Shown: positions 19,704 to 29,389 of the stretch, one piece after another
Layout of the letters: each line of letters begins with the position of its first letter
How positions within the stretch are numbered: the stretch's first letter is position 1
Assembly (NCBI RefSeq): GCF_001628715.1
Contig: NZ_CP011120.1
Span: 310,001 to 374,000, forward strand
Direction: 5' to 3'
Length of the DNA stretch: 64,000 bases
From: Acetobacter oryzifermentans
GTDB lineage: Bacteria > Pseudomonadota > Alphaproteobacteria > Acetobacterales > Acetobacteraceae
Position numbers and translations under genes: made by a program
The notes under the pieces: model-generated
What the model saw: the letters and a program-made list of their open reading frames with translations, nothing else
The model's database searches: none
Told to the model about the DNA's origin: nothing

Positions 19704-20533
19704 GCCGTATAGCAGCCCGTTTTAAAGCACTTGCCGCTGAAGGCCGCGGTGCGCTTATCCCGTATCTGGAAGCGTATGATCCGGATTGGGATACATCGCT
19801 CGAACTGCTGCGGAAAATGCCCGCTGCTGGTGCGGATTTGATTGAAATTGGCATGCCTTTTTCAGATCCTTCCGCCGATGGCCCTGTTATTCAGGCTGCT
19901 GCTCGTCGTGGCCTTAAGGCCGGGGCCACGCTGGCAGGCGTGCTGGATATGGTAACGGATTTTCGTCAGCAGGATAACAAAACCCCCATTATCCTTATGG
20001 GGTATTTGAACCCGGTAGAATCCTACGGATATGAACGCTTTTGCCGTGATGCTGCGGGCGCTGGCGTGGACGGCTTGATTCTGGTGGATCTGCCGCCAGA
20101 GGAAGCCGATGTGCTGGCACCATTTGCCAAGGCAAACGGGTTGGATATCATCCGGCTTGTGGCGCCCACCACATCGGATAAGCGCCTGCCTTATGTGCTC
20201 TCTCATGCTTCTGGGTTTGTGTATTACGTGAGCATTACGGGCATTACGGGCACACGTTCCGCTACCACGCATGATCTGGAAGAAGCCATTCCGCGCCTGC
20301 GTAAGGTAACAAAGCTGCCCATCGCCATTGGGTTTGGTGTGCGTACGCCGCAGCAGGCTGCCAACGCTTCCAGCATTGCAGATGGTGCTGTTGTGGCCTC
20401 GGCCTTGCTATCCACCTTGGCAGATACGTTGGATGACAAAGGGCGTGCTACGGCGGAAACTTTGCCACGCGTGTTGGCGCAGATTGAAGATCTGGCAAAA
20501 GCCGTGCGCAACGCTGGCGGAAAGGCGGTATGA
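19700..20533 (+). CDS. trpA: tryptophan synthase alpha chain
   Basis: A 277-residue TIM-barrel subunit releasing indole from indole-3-glycerol phosphate and passing it through a tunnel to TrpB. It begins with GTG overlapping the trpB stop (GTGA). The catalytic glutamate is in [16 protein letters not shown]; the catalytic aspartate lies in [24 protein letters not shown] and the phosphate-binding [10 protein letters not shown] are also present. Translation is coupled to trpB, fitting the fixed subunit ratio. Confidence 0.97.
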   Translation: MSRIAARFKALAAEGRGALIPYLEAYDPDWDTSLELLRKMPAAGADLIEIGMPFSDPSADGPVIQAAARRGLKAGATLAGVLDMVTDFRQQDNKTPIILMGYLNPVESYGYERFCRDAAGAGVDGLILVDLPPEEADVLAPFAKANGLDIIRLVAPTTSDKRLPYVLSHASGFVYYVSITGITGTRSATTHDLEEAIPRLRKVTKLPIAIGFGVRTPQQAANASSIADGAVVASALLSTLADTLDDKGRATAETLPRVLAQIEDLAKAVRNAGGKAV

Positions 20534-20566
20534 TTCCGTTTTTCCGATTCCAGTAATATCTTGCCC

Positions 20567-21820
20567 ATGACACACGCTTCAGCCGCTCATATTGTTATTG
20601 TTGGGGCTGGCCCTGCGGGGTTGGCTGCTGCGGAGTATCTGGCACAGGCCGGTTACAGCGTGCAGGTGCTGGAGCGCATGCCCAGTGTTGGCCGCAAGTT
20701 TCTTATGGCAGGGCGGGGTGGGTTAAACATCACGCATTCCGAACCGCATGAGGCCTTGATGCGGCGTTATGGTGTGGCGCAATCATGGTTGCGCCCGGCA
20801 TTGGATGCATGGACCACGCAGGACATCCAGCACTGGATGGAAGGGCTTGGGCAAGCCCACTTTACGGGGTCTTCTGGCCGTGTGTTTCCTTCGGCCATGA
20901 AGGCATCCCCGTTGCTGCGTGCATGGTTGGCGCGGTTGCAGGCGCTTGGCGTTGTTTTTCACACCCGCACCGCATGGAAAGGATGGGATGAGCACGGCCA
21001 CCTGCTTGTGCAGCGTGCAGGGCAGGATGTACCGCACCCCATGCAGGCAGATGCCACATTACTGGCGCTAGGTGGGGCAAGCTGGCCGCGTTTGGGCAGT
21101 GCAGGAGGCTGGGTGCCAGTTCTGGCGCAGCAGGGTGTGAACATAGCGCCCTTACAGCCCGCAAATTGTGGGTTTGAGACAGCATGGTCTGATCTGTTCC
21201 GGGAGCGCTTTGCAGGCGTGCCGCTTAAACCTGTGGCACTCAGCTTTGCAGGGCACCGCGTGCAGGGTGAAGTGATGGTAACTGCTAATGGGCTGGAAGG
21301 CGGCGCGATTTACGCACTGTCTGCTCCTATTCGGGCCGCCATTGCCGAAGAGGGTGTGGTGACCGTGATGGTAGATTTGCGCCCGGATATGCCAGAGCAG
21401 GAAGTAGCCCGCCGTTTGGCCGCTACCCGCCCGCGAGAGAGCCTCTCTAATAAATTACGCAAGGCATTGCGCTTACCGCCTGTTGCTGTCGCATTGCTGC
21501 GTGAAGGTGGGCAGGATATTCCTTCCTCACCTCAAGCTTTGGCTGCGCGGTTAAAAGCTGTGCCCGTAGTGTTGAGCGCTCCACAACCGCTTGCCCGTGC
21601 CATTTCCACTGCTGGTGGGATTACGTCCGATTCCTGCACAGATGGCTTTATGCTGCGTGCAGTGCCCGGTGTGTTTGTGGCGGGGGAAATGCTGGATTGG
21701 GAGGCCCCAACAGGCGGCTATCTGCTGCATGCCTGCCTTGCCACGGGGCGCGCGGCAGCAAAGGGCCTACAGGCATGGTTGCAGGATACAGTGGCTAAGC
21801 GGTATCCCCTCCAGCCATGA
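20567..21820 (+). CDS. FAD-dependent oxidoreductase, HI0933/YhiN family
   Basis: A 417-residue flavoprotein beginning at ATG 20567 with the dinucleotide-binding fold IVIVGAGPAGLAAAEYLAQA. The HI0933-type continuation GRKFLMAGRGGLNITHSE is diagnostic, and the C-terminus has FVAGEMLDWEAPTGGYLL, the second FAD contact. The family includes BaiN-like reductases, but no substrate is known. The start is 33 nt after trpA, so it may be transcribed with trpBA. Its stop overlaps the next ATPase gene. Confidence 0.88.
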   Translation: MTHASAAHIVIVGAGPAGLAAAEYLAQAGYSVQVLERMPSVGRKFLMAGRGGLNITHSEPHEALMRRYGVAQSWLRPALDAWTTQDIQHWMEGLGQAHFTGSSGRVFPSAMKASPLLRAWLARLQALGVVFHTRTAWKGWDEHGHLLVQRAGQDVPHPMQADATLLALGGASWPRLGSAGGWVPVLAQQGVNIAPLQPANCGFETAWSDLFRERFAGVPLKPVALSFAGHRVQGEVMVTANGLEGGAIYALSAPIRAAIAEEGVVTVMVDLRPDMPEQEVARRLAATRPRESLSNKLRKALRLPPVAVALLREGGQDIPSSPQALAARLKAVPVVLSAPQPLARAISTAGGITSDSCTDGFMLRAVPGVFVAGEMLDWEAPTGGYLLHACLATGRAAAKGLQAWLQDTVAKRYPLQP

Positions 21821-23295
21821 GCAGCATGATCATAATGGGTGAAGTGCCGGGGGGTGGCCCGGCACAATTGGATTTGGCCGAACTTCTGGCCACGCGCCTA
21901 CTGGTGCAGGGTAATTCTGGGTCTGGTAAATCACACCTGCTGCGGCGGTTGCTGGAGCAATCCGCCCGCATGGTGCAGCAGGCGATTATTGACCCGGAGG
22001 GGGATTTTGTCAGCCTTGCGGAAAAATTCGGCCATCTGGTGATTGATGGCGCAGACCATTCCGAAATGGCGCTACATGCAGCGGGTGAACGCATGCGTAT
22101 GCACCGTGCCTCGGTTGTGCTGAATCTGGAAGGTCTGGATGCAGACCAGCAAATGCGTTGGGCTGCTGCATTTTTGGGTGGCATGTTCGAGGTGCCGCGC
22201 CAATACTGGTATCCGGTGCTGGTGGTGGTGGATGAAGCGCAGCTTTTTGCCCCAGCAGCCGCAGGTGAAGTTTCGGACGAAGCCCGGCGTGCATCCCTTG
22301 GCGCCATGACAAACCTGATGTGCCGTGGTCGTAAACGTGGTTTGGCCGGGGTTATTGCCACGCAGCGTTTGGCCAAGCTGGCCAAAAATGTGGCTGCAGA
22401 AGCCTCCAACTTTCTGATGGGCCGCACATTTCTGGATATTGATATGTCCCGCGCGGCAGATTTGCTGGGGATGGAGCGCAGGCAGGCCGAATCGTTCCGA
22501 GATTTAGCACGCGGCACTTTTGTAGCACTTGGTCCAGCCTTGTGCCGCAGGCCAGTGCCGGTGCGTATTGGCACAGTAGAAACAGAAAGCCGCTCTGCCG
22601 GGCCGGTGCTTACGCCGTTTGAGCCGCCACCAGCGCCTGTGCATGATCTTATCCTGGCCCCCGTGCCTGTGCAGGATATGCCTGTTCGCCCACGCAAAGC
22701 GCCTGCACCGCCACCGCCTGATCTGCTAACTCAACTTGCGGCACATGGTGAGGCACAGGCCGCTCAAGCCGAACAGGAAGCCCCCGAAGAAACATCTGAA
22801 ACCCAAACCGAGCGTGAAGCCCGCATGCGCGCCATTCTGCGTGACATGATGGAAGATGAAGAAGCTGCTTTTCGACCAGCACCCGTTTTGTATCAGGATT
22901 TTCTGGTAAGGTGCCGGATTGCCGGATTGGGGCGGAATGCGCTGGATATGCGGCGCTTTAACCGGGCTTTGGCCACAGCTCGCAGCGGTGTGGATGAAGA
23001 AACATCCACGCAGCCCGAATGGCAGGAGGCCGAAGCTCTGGCCTCCACTTTGCCGGAAGACCTTCAGGCTGTGGGGCTTTTTCTGGCACGTGCCGCCTTG
23101 GATCGGCAGCCATGTCCATCTGATGCCGCTATTGCGCGAGTGTACGGCACGGTTTCAAAGGGGCGTGCACGCCGTCTGCTAGGGTGGTTGGAAGACCAGA
23201 ATCTGATTGTATTGCGTGCAGATGGTATGGGCCGCCGTGTGCTTACTTTTATCGGTACAGGGTGGGAAACGCTGCCCGGCAACGCAGATGGCTGA
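21817..23295 (+). CDS. HerA/DUF87-type P-loop ATPase
   Basis: A 492-residue cytoplasmic ATPase. Walker A is GNSGSGKSH (about residue 32), Walker B VLVVVDEAQLF (about residue 140), and RGRKRGLAGVIATQR is typical of HerA/VirB4-like motors. A proline-rich linker (about residues 265-310) joins a second helical region, and a C-terminal winged-helix-like segment reads VSKGRARRLLGWLEDQNLIV. It overlaps the flavoprotein stop by 4 nt. A DNA-translocation or DNA-processing role is inferred only from the fold. No NurA nuclease partner is adjacent. Confidence 0.8.
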   Translation: MSSMIIMGEVPGGGPAQLDLAELLATRLLVQGNSGSGKSHLLRRLLEQSARMVQQAIIDPEGDFVSLAEKFGHLVIDGADHSEMALHAAGERMRMHRASVVLNLEGLDADQQMRWAAAFLGGMFEVPRQYWYPVLVVVDEAQLFAPAAAGEVSDEARRASLGAMTNLMCRGRKRGLAGVIATQRLAKLAKNVAAEASNFLMGRTFLDIDMSRAADLLGMERRQAESFRDLARGTFVALGPALCRRPVPVRIGTVETESRSAGPVLTPFEPPPAPVHDLILAPVPVQDMPVRPRKAPAPPPPDLLTQLAAHGEAQAAQAEQEAPEETSETQTEREARMRAILRDMMEDEEAAFRPAPVLYQDFLVRCRIAGLGRNALDMRRFNRALATARSGVDEETSTQPEWQEAEALASTLPEDLQAVGLFLARAALDRQPCPSDAAIARVYGTVSKGRARRLLGWLEDQNLIVLRADGMGRRVLTFIGTGWETLPGNADG

Positions 23296-23383
23296 AAAAA
23301 CCACACCTGTTAGACGCATATAGCGTAAAAAGTGCCCCTTTGCGGGCATGACGGGCACGCCATGCAGTGCTATAGCCCGAAGC

Positions 23384-24532
23384 ATGACGGAAGACCCGCC
23401 TTTTAGCCCGGCGCTGCTGCCCGCAGGCTTTGTAGATTTTTTAACGCCCGATGCCCGAACCGAGGCAGAAGGCGTTGCCACGCTTATGGACGTGTTTGCA
23501 TCCCACGGATACGACCGCGTGCGGCCCCCTCTTATAGAGTTTGAGGACACGTATCTGGCGGGTGCCGGTGCGGCCCTTGCGGAACAGAGTTTCCGGGTGA
23601 TGGACCCGGATACCCGCCGCATGATGGTGCTGCGCCCCGATATTACGCCGCAGGTGGCCCGTATGGCGGCAACCCGTGTGGCCAGCACGCCACGTCCGCT
23701 GCGTGTTTCTTACGCCGGTGTGTGTGTTGTGGTGTCTCCCGTGGCTGCGGAAGAAAGCAGCCGCCAGATTATGCAGACGGGTATCGAACTGATAGGCCCC
23801 GATTCGCCAGAAGCGGATGCGGAGGTCATGTCTGTTGGGGCGGAAGCGCTTGAGCGTCTGGGTGTGAAGGATGTTTCCTTCGATCTCACCATGCCGCCAT
23901 TTATTCCAGCATTGCTGGAAGAAGGTAACGTGCCCGAAGCGCAGCGCGCCGCCCTTATGCGTGCGCTGGATCGTAAGGATTCCGCTGCCGTGGCCGAACA
24001 GGGTGGCCCACTGGCAAGCACGCTTATTGCATTGCTGGAAGCAACCGGGCTGGCAGAACATGCGGTGGCCCGGCTGATTGAAATTACCTTGCCGCCCAAG
24101 GCCCGTGCTGTTCTGGACCGTTTGGTAGATACCGTGGCCGCCCTGCGTGAGCAGTGCCCCAATCTGCGCATGACGGTAGATCCGGTAGAGTTTCGGGGCT
24201 GGAAATACCACACAGGTGTGTGTGTCACGCTGTTTGCCGTTGGCCGCTCGGAAGAGCTGGGGCGTGGCGGCCGTTACCTGTGTAATGATAATGAACCCGC
24301 CTGTGGGCTGACATTGCGGCCAGATGTGCTGTTCCGCATGATTCCGCCTACACCTGCCCGCCCACGTGTTTATGTGGCGCCGGGGGCAGATAAGCGGGAG
24401 GCCGCACGCCTGCGCACGCAGGGTTACGCCACGCTGGCGGCATCTTCTCTCACCGTAGAGCCAGAGATTGAAGCACGCCGTTTGGGTTGCACCCATGTGT
24501 TGCGTGGCACCGTTTGCACGGCCTTGTCATGA
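23384..24532 (+). CDS. hisZ: ATP phosphoribosyltransferase regulatory subunit
   Basis: A 382-residue catalytically inactive paralogue of histidyl-tRNA synthetase that activates the short form of HisG, the first enzyme of histidine synthesis. ATG 23384 is chosen (MTEDPPFSPALLPAGFVDFL). Class II synthetase motifs survive as YDRVRPPLIEFEDTYL, MVLRPDITPQVARMAA and VEFRGWKYHTGVCV. Charged catalytic residues of HisRS motifs and the anticodon-binding domain are absent, as expected. hisG is not in the window. purA follows after 67 nt. Confidence 0.92.
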   Translation: MTEDPPFSPALLPAGFVDFLTPDARTEAEGVATLMDVFASHGYDRVRPPLIEFEDTYLAGAGAALAEQSFRVMDPDTRRMMVLRPDITPQVARMAATRVASTPRPLRVSYAGVCVVVSPVAAEESSRQIMQTGIELIGPDSPEADAEVMSVGAEALERLGVKDVSFDLTMPPFIPALLEEGNVPEAQRAALMRALDRKDSAAVAEQGGPLASTLIALLEATGLAEHAVARLIEITLPPKARAVLDRLVDTVAALREQCPNLRMTVDPVEFRGWKYHTGVCVTLFAVGRSEELGRGGRYLCNDNEPACGLTLRPDVLFRMIPPTPARPRVYVAPGADKREAARLRTQGYATLAASSLTVEPEIEARRLGCTHVLRGTVCTALS

Positions 24533-24538
24533 TTTTTC

Positions 24539-24556
24539 CCCCGGAAGGGGCTTTTT
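24539..24556 (+). terminator. weak stem-loop between hisZ and purA
   Basis: A 4-bp CCCC/GGGG stem with a GGAA tetraloop is followed by CTTTTTC. The stem is short; at most an attenuating structure. Confidence 0.3.
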
Positions 24557-24599
24557 CTCTTTCAGTTAGCGGCAAGATTCTTTCAGGAGCACACCATCC

Positions 24600-25889
24600 A
24601 TGTCCAACGTAACCGTGATTGGCGCCCAGTGGGGTGATGAAGGCAAAGGCAAAATTGTAGATTGGCTTGCTAGCCGGGCCGATATTGTTGTGCGCTTTCA
24701 GGGTGGGCACAATGCCGGACATACGCTGGTTGTGGGCAATCAGGTTTACAAGCTTTCTCTGCTGCCTTCTGGCGTGGTGAACAACAAGCTGGGCATTATC
24801 GGCAACGGCGTGGTGGTGGACCCGCAGGCGCTGCTGGCGGAAATTGGCCGTATTCAGGAACAGGGGCTGGAAGTTACGCCCGATACGCTCAAGATTGCAG
24901 AAAATGCACCGCTGATTCTGCCTGTGCATGGTGCGCTGGATCGCGCGCGTGAGGCTGCGCGGGGTGATCGTAAAATTGGCACCACAGGCCGTGGCATCGG
25001 CCCCGCGTATGAAGATAAAGTGGCCCGTCGTGCTATTCGTCTGTGTGATCTGGCCGAGCCGGAAACGCTGGACTGGAAGCTGGATGAACTGCTGCTGCAC
25101 CATAACACCCTGCTGGCAGGGCTGGGTGCACCTGTGTTCACCAAGGAAGAACTTCTTACGTTCCTGACAGATATTGCCCCTAAAGTGCTGCCTTATATGG
25201 CCCCCACTTGGGATATTCTGGATGATGCCCGCCGTGCAGGCCGCCGTATTCTGTTTGAAGGTGCGCAGGCCGTGATGCTGGATGTAGACCACGGCACCTA
25301 TCCGTTTGTTACCAGCTCCAACACTGTGGCTGCCAATGCAGGTACGGGTTCTGGCATGGGCCCAACGGCTGCGGGTTTTGTGTTGGGTATTGCCAAGGCT
25401 TACTGCACCCGTGTGGGTGAAGGCCCGTTCCCCACAGAACTGCATGATGAAACAGGCCGTCGCCTTGGTGAGCGCGGGCATGAATTTGGCACCAACACGG
25501 GTCGTGCGCGCCGTTGTGGCTGGTTTGATTCCGTGCTGGTGCGTCATGCTGTGCGCGTTGGCGGTATAAATGGTTTGGCACTTACCAAGCTGGACGTGCT
25601 GGACGGTCTGGATGAAATCCGGGTTTGCGTTGGGTATGAGCTGGACGGGCAGAAGGTCGAACGCTTCCCGTCTGCGCCAGCAGCGCAGCAGCGTGTGCGG
25701 CCGGTGTATGAAACTCTGGAAGGTTGGAAGGAAACCACCCACGGTGCACGCCGCTGGGCAGACTTGCCAGCGCAGGCCATTAAATACGTGCGCCGGATTG
25801 AAGAGCTGGTGGGTGCGCCTGTTACCCTGCTTTCCACGAGCCCAGATCGGGATGATACTATTCTGATGCGTGATCCGTTTGAAGATTGA
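24600..25889 (+). CDS. purA: adenylosuccinate synthetase
   Basis: A 429-residue GTP-dependent enzyme converting IMP and aspartate to adenylosuccinate, the committed step to AMP. The P-loop variant [11 protein letters not shown] lies at residues 8-18, followed by [27 protein letters not shown], the [13 protein letters not shown] stretch and [15 protein letters not shown] ribosome site (AGGAG) precedes the ATG. A strong terminator follows. Confidence 0.98.
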   Translation: MSNVTVIGAQWGDEGKGKIVDWLASRADIVVRFQGGHNAGHTLVVGNQVYKLSLLPSGVVNNKLGIIGNGVVVDPQALLAEIGRIQEQGLEVTPDTLKIAENAPLILPVHGALDRAREAARGDRKIGTTGRGIGPAYEDKVARRAIRLCDLAEPETLDWKLDELLLHHNTLLAGLGAPVFTKEELLTFLTDIAPKVLPYMAPTWDILDDARRAGRRILFEGAQAVMLDVDHGTYPFVTSSNTVAANAGTGSGMGPTAAGFVLGIAKAYCTRVGEGPFPTELHDETGRRLGERGHEFGTNTGRARRCGWFDSVLVRHAVRVGGINGLALTKLDVLDGLDEIRVCVGYELDGQKVERFPSAPAAQQRVRPVYETLEGWKETTHGARRWADLPAQAIKYVRRIEELVGAPVTLLSTSPDRDDTILMRDPFED

Positions 25890-25913
25890 TCTGGCTGCCA
25901 GAATATTTGTAAC

Positions 25914-25949
25914 AAAAGGGCCTTCTCCATAAGGGAAGGCCTTTTTTTT
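25914..25949 (+). terminator. rho-independent terminator of purA
   Basis: GGCCTTC (25919-25925) pairs with GAAGGCC (25935-25941), flanked by AAAA upstream and an 8-T run downstream. Confidence 0.88.
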
Positions 25950-25966
25950 GTTGCAACTTTATGAGG

Positions 25967-25984
25967 GTTTCACAAAACTTTCAT
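25967..25984 (+). promoter_or_regulatory. Pho box upstream of phoB
   Basis: GTTTCAC-AAAA-CTTTCAT has the 7-4-7 layout of the PhoB half-site pair (consensus CTGTCAT with 4-nt spacers). It lies about 130 nt before phoB, consistent with autoregulation. Confidence 0.6.
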
Positions 25985-26112
25985 ACGGGTACTTTTTGCC
26001 CGATATATAAGCGGTTTTCACACATAATCCCTTTCTTGCGAGGTGGTGGGACGTTGTTTTTTGCTGTGAGAACCCCCTATCTTTCAATCATGTTACAAAA
26101 AGCAGGGAAAGC

Positions 26113-26802
26113 ATGAATAAGGCAGATCTTCTGGTGGTTGAGGATGATCCGGCACTCTCCCGGCTTATCGGCTACAATCTTGAAAAACAGGGATACGCAG
26201 TCCGTGTTGTAGGAGATGGTGAGGCAGCGCTTGAAGAAGTGCGCCAAAAACGCCCTGATCTGTTGTTGCTGGACTGGATGCTGCCGGGTATTTCCGGCTT
26301 AGAAGTGTGCCGCCAGCTACGGGGGCAGCCCAAAACAGCGACGCTTCCGATTGTGATGCTCAGCGCACGTGGAGAAGAAACAGATACGATCCGCGGCTTA
26401 GATACTGGGGCGGATGATTATCTTGTAAAGCCTTTTAGCATGGAGGCATTGTTTGCGCGTGTAAAAGCCATGCTGCGCCGCCTGCCACCAGCAGATAAAA
26501 CATTACGGTTTGATACACTGGTGATGGATCGGGTGAGCCACAAGGTGGAACGTGGCGGGCGCTTGCTGGCGTTAGGGCCAACGGAATATCGGTTGCTGGA
26601 ATTTTTTATGCTCAACCCAGGTAAAGTTTTCTCGCGCGAGGAACTTTTGAAACATGCTTGGGAACGCAGCTCTTTTGTAGAATTGCGTACGGTAGATGTG
26701 CATATTCGTCGCTTGCGGCAAACCCTGAATGAAGGAGATGAGCAAGATCTTATCCGTACAGTGCGAGCCAGAGGGTATGCATTGGATCTGCCACAAGGCT
26801 AA
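26113..26802 (+). CDS. phoB: phosphate regulon response regulator
   Basis: A 229-residue OmpR-class response regulator. The receiver domain has the acidic pocket VVEDDP, the phospho-acceptor D54 in LLLLDWMLPG, and LVKPFSMEALFARV. The DNA-binding winged helix has LGPTEYRLLEFFMLNPGKVF and VDVHIRRLRQTLN, typical of PhoB. phoR starts 18 nt later. Pho half-sites in front of phoB, pstS and the porin gene make a PhoB role in the phosphate-starvation response nearly certain. Confidence 0.94.
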   Translation: MNKADLLVVEDDPALSRLIGYNLEKQGYAVRVVGDGEAALEEVRQKRPDLLLLDWMLPGISGLEVCRQLRGQPKTATLPIVMLSARGEETDTIRGLDTGADDYLVKPFSMEALFARVKAMLRRLPPADKTLRFDTLVMDRVSHKVERGGRLLALGPTEYRLLEFFMLNPGKVFSREELLKHAWERSSFVELRTVDVHIRRLRQTLNEGDEQDLIRTVRARGYALDLPQG

Positions 26803-26820
26803 GCAGGGTAAATTTTCGGC

Positions 26821-28128
26821 ATGGTTGCACAGGCATGGCTGATAATGGGGGAGGGGGCCATAGCTGGTGCAGCCATGGCAACTTTGGGTGGCATGGTGCT
26901 TGGGCGTATGCGTGCTTCTGCAAGCCATGTGCCTGTTCTTGCACGACGTAGCCCTAGTAAGGAAGTTTCTCAACCCTGTCTAGAACAGGTTATGGCCTGT
27001 CTGCCTGCTGCCATGTTGGTAATAAATGAAACACGCGGGTTGTGTGTGGTTTCCAAAATGGCTGAACAGCAGTTTGATGGAGACCTTGGCAGTATAGTCC
27101 GCCATCCGGCGTTTCAGGCCAAGCTGGATGTGGTGCTTGCGCAAAAGGTAGGAAACACACCATCGGGCCGTGTGCGTGTTATTCTGGATATTCCACGGTT
27201 GCGAGTGGTTCAGGCTGTTTTGCAAAAACAAAGCCTGCCAGCAGAATTGTTGCCAATAAGTATGCGCAGGGAAAACACAGCACCCAATGCACAAACAACA
27301 TTGGTGTTTGTTGATTTGCATGATGAAACAGATGCTGTTGTTGCGGAACGTCAGCATACGGATTTTGTGGCATTTGCCAGCCACGAGCTACGCACACCTT
27401 TGGCAGCTTTGCTGGGGTTTATAGAAACTTTGCAGGGGCCAGCTGCAGATGATCCATTGGCACAAAAAGAGTTTTTGGAAATTATGTCTCAGCAGGCCAA
27501 GCGGATGCAAAACCTGCTGAACAGCTTGCTTTATCTTTCCCGCGTGCAAATGCAGGAACACCAAAAACCGCGTGAAGCAGTGTGTCTGGCTGATCTGTTT
27601 GAGCAATGCCAGGCAGAAGGAGATCTTCTGTCTGCCGGTTTGCCGGTTAAGGTTGATGTACAGCCGCCAGAAAACAAGAGCTGGCAGGTTGCAGGGGATG
27701 AAACACAACTTTTACAGGTTGTGGTTAATCTTGTTGAAAATGCTATAAAATATAGCCTTGTTTCAGAAAAAACAAAGTCCGGTAAACTTGTATCTATTAC
27801 CATAACCTGCCATCAGGCAGAGGAAGATCAACGTTGGCCGAGCGCTGCGGGTATTGTGCTGAGTGTAACGGATAACGGCCCCGGTATTCCGGCCCGACAT
27901 CTGGCGCGCTTAACAGAACGGTTTTACCGCGTGGCTAAAACTGCGGCCGCTGTGCAGGGCAGTGGGTTGGGGCTTGCTATTGTGCAGCATATTGTCACCC
28001 GGCATGGGGGGCGGTTTGTGGTGGAAAGCGCAGTGGGCCAGGGCACATCCTGCCATATCTGGCTACCGCTTTTGCCATTGGTGGCTGATCCTTCATTAAA
28101 CTGTCACCAAACTGTCTTGCAGCCGTAA
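26821..28128 (+). CDS. phoR: phosphate regulon sensor histidine kinase
   Basis: A 435-residue membrane-associated kinase with one N-terminal hydrophobic helix (about residues 5-30), a PAS-like region (about 50-170) and a HisKA domain with phospho-acceptor H188 in FASHELRTPLAALLGF. The HATPase domain carries NLVENAIKYS (N box), SVTDNGPGIPARHL (G1) and GSGLGLAIVQHI (G2). It probably phosphorylates PhoB when phosphate is scarce. Its last codons contain the three Pho half-sites that serve pstS, so coding and regulatory sequence overlap. Confidence 0.92.
   Translation: MVAQAWLIMGEGAIAGAAMATLGGMVLGRMRASASHVPVLARRSPSKEVSQPCLEQVMACLPAAMLVINETRGLCVVSKMAEQQFDGDLGSIVRHPAFQAKLDVVLAQKVGNTPSGRVRVILDIPRLRVVQAVLQKQSLPAELLPISMRRENTAPNAQTTLVFVDLHDETDAVVAERQHTDFVAFASHELRTPLAALLGFIETLQGPAADDPLAQKEFLEIMSQQAKRMQNLLNSLLYLSRVQMQEHQKPREAVCLADLFEQCQAEGDLLSAGLPVKVDVQPPENKSWQVAGDETQLLQVVVNLVENAIKYSLVSEKTKSGKLVSITITCHQAEEDQRWPSAAGIVLSVTDNGPGIPARHLARLTERFYRVAKTAAAVQGSGLGLAIVQHIVTRHGGRFVVESAVGQGTSCHIWLPLLPLVADPSLNCHQTVLQP
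28090..28118 (+). promoter_or_regulatory. triple Pho half-site array before pstS
   Basis: CCTTCAT-TAAA-CTGTCAC-CAAA-CTGTCTT: three heptamers at exact 11-bp spacing, inside the 3' end of phoR and about 85 nt before pstS. The last two match the PhoB consensus well. Confidence 0.8.
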
Positions 28129-28201
28129 CCCATTTTTGCATTCACTCCCTTACGAAGCAAAAGCGGCATGTACTGGTGCCGTTATGTGTTGATGCTTAGG
28201 G

Positions 28202-29236
28202 ATGCTCCCCAAAATGCGTTTTTCTTTTCGGTCTGAAACCTGTGCTGCTGCGGTTGCCTGCTTGCTGGCAGCTGTACCCTCTTTTTCTCACGCACAAAGT
28301 GTAACTGGTGCGGGGTCCAGTTTTGCTGCCCCGATTTATGAGGCCTGGGCCTCTGCCGCCAAAGCAGATACAGGTGTTAATGTAAATTATCAGACTGTAG
28401 GCTCCAGCGCCGGGCAGAACCAGATTTTGGCAGGCACGGTAGATTTTGGGGCATCTGATGCGCCTATGGATGCCAAAAAGCTGGAAAGCGCCCATCTTTT
28501 TCAGTTCCCCACTGTTATGGGCGGGATTGTGCCGGTTGTGAACATTCCGGGCATTAAGGCAGATGTGTTGGTGCTGAGTGGTGATGTGCTGGCCGCTATC
28601 TACTCTGGTGATATCACCAGTTGGAATGATCCAAAAATTGCCGCACTTAACCCCGGTGTTTCTCTGCCAGATACGGCAGTAGCGCCTATCCATCGTGCAG
28701 ATGGGTCTGGCACAACATTTGTGTTCACATCCTACCTCGATCAGTCTTCCAAAAATTGGCATGATCAATACGGTGCAGGCACATCTATCAGTTGGCCGGG
28801 TGGCTTGGGCGCACGCGGGAATGATGGCGTAGCCGCTACCGTACAGAATACGGAAGGTGGCGTAGGGTATGTGGAATATGCCTATGCCAGCCGTAACCAC
28901 CTTACTACCATCCGCCTCAAGAACAGTTCTGGTCAGGCTGTAGCAGCCTCTCAGGCCAGCTTCTCTCAGGCAGCAGAAGCAGCAGATTGGAAAAATGCTT
29001 CGCATTTCTCTGTTAATTTGCTGAACACTTCTGGCGCGCAGGCATGGCCAATTGTTTCTGCCACGTATGTTCTGGTGCCGCTGCCTGCACGTAATCCCGC
29101 GCGTGATGAAGCTGTAAAGCGCTTCTTTATCTGGGATTTTGCAAAGGGTGATTCCATTGCAGCAAAGCTTGATTACGTGCCGTTGCCCAAGGCTGTTAAA
29201 GATAGCATCCAATCTGCATGGCAGGCTGGTAAATAA
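28202..29236 (+). CDS. pstS: periplasmic phosphate-binding protein
   Basis: A 344-residue substrate-binding protein of the Pst phosphate ABC importer. The signal peptide contains CAAAVACLLAAVPSFSHAQ. The phosphate-site signatures follow: TGAGSSFAAPIYEAW, FGASDAPMDA, and HRADGSGTTFVFTSYL. A second ATG at 28214 is possible and lies at a slightly better distance from the weak ribosome site. pstC, pstA, pstB and phoU are not downstream; instead a terminator and a porin gene follow, so the permease is encoded elsewhere. Confidence 0.93.
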   Translation: MLPKMRFSFRSETCAAAVACLLAAVPSFSHAQSVTGAGSSFAAPIYEAWASAAKADTGVNVNYQTVGSSAGQNQILAGTVDFGASDAPMDAKKLESAHLFQFPTVMGGIVPVVNIPGIKADVLVLSGDVLAAIYSGDITSWNDPKIAALNPGVSLPDTAVAPIHRADGSGTTFVFTSYLDQSSKNWHDQYGAGTSISWPGGLGARGNDGVAATVQNTEGGVGYVEYAYASRNHLTTIRLKNSSGQAVAASQASFSQAAEAADWKNASHFSVNLLNTSGAQAWPIVSATYVLVPLPARNPARDEAVKRFFIWDFAKGDSIAAKLDYVPLPKAVKDSIQSAWQAGK

Positions 29237-29268
29237 GCTTTTTATTTCAATAAGATATTTTATTATGG

Positions 29269-29297
29269 AAAGCGGCCCCTTTGCGGGCCGCTTTTTT
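29269..29297 (+). terminator. rho-independent terminator of pstS
   Basis: AAAGCGGCCC / GGGCCGCTTT, a 10-bp perfect stem with a 6-nt loop, then TTT. Its last bases are also the start of the Pho half-site array for the next gene. Confidence 0.85.
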
Positions 29298-29333
29298 CAT
29301 GAAACTGTCATGAAACCATCATCTAAGCGTCAC
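29294..29333 (+). promoter_or_regulatory. quadruple Pho half-site array before the porin gene
   Basis: TTTTCAT-GAAA-CTGTCAT-GAAA-CCATCAT-CTAA-GCGTCAC: four heptamers spaced exactly 11 bp, the second a perfect consensus. The array ends about 57 nt before the porin start. Confidence 0.82.
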
Positions 29334-29389
29334 GCACAAAAAGTTGGAATAAAGTTATTCACCACGCATCGCTCCTCTTCTGTTTTGGA

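Noticed and set aside
23441..25742. Long antisense reading frames over hisZ and purA
   Set aside because: Codon-bias shadows; the plus-strand genes are unambiguous.
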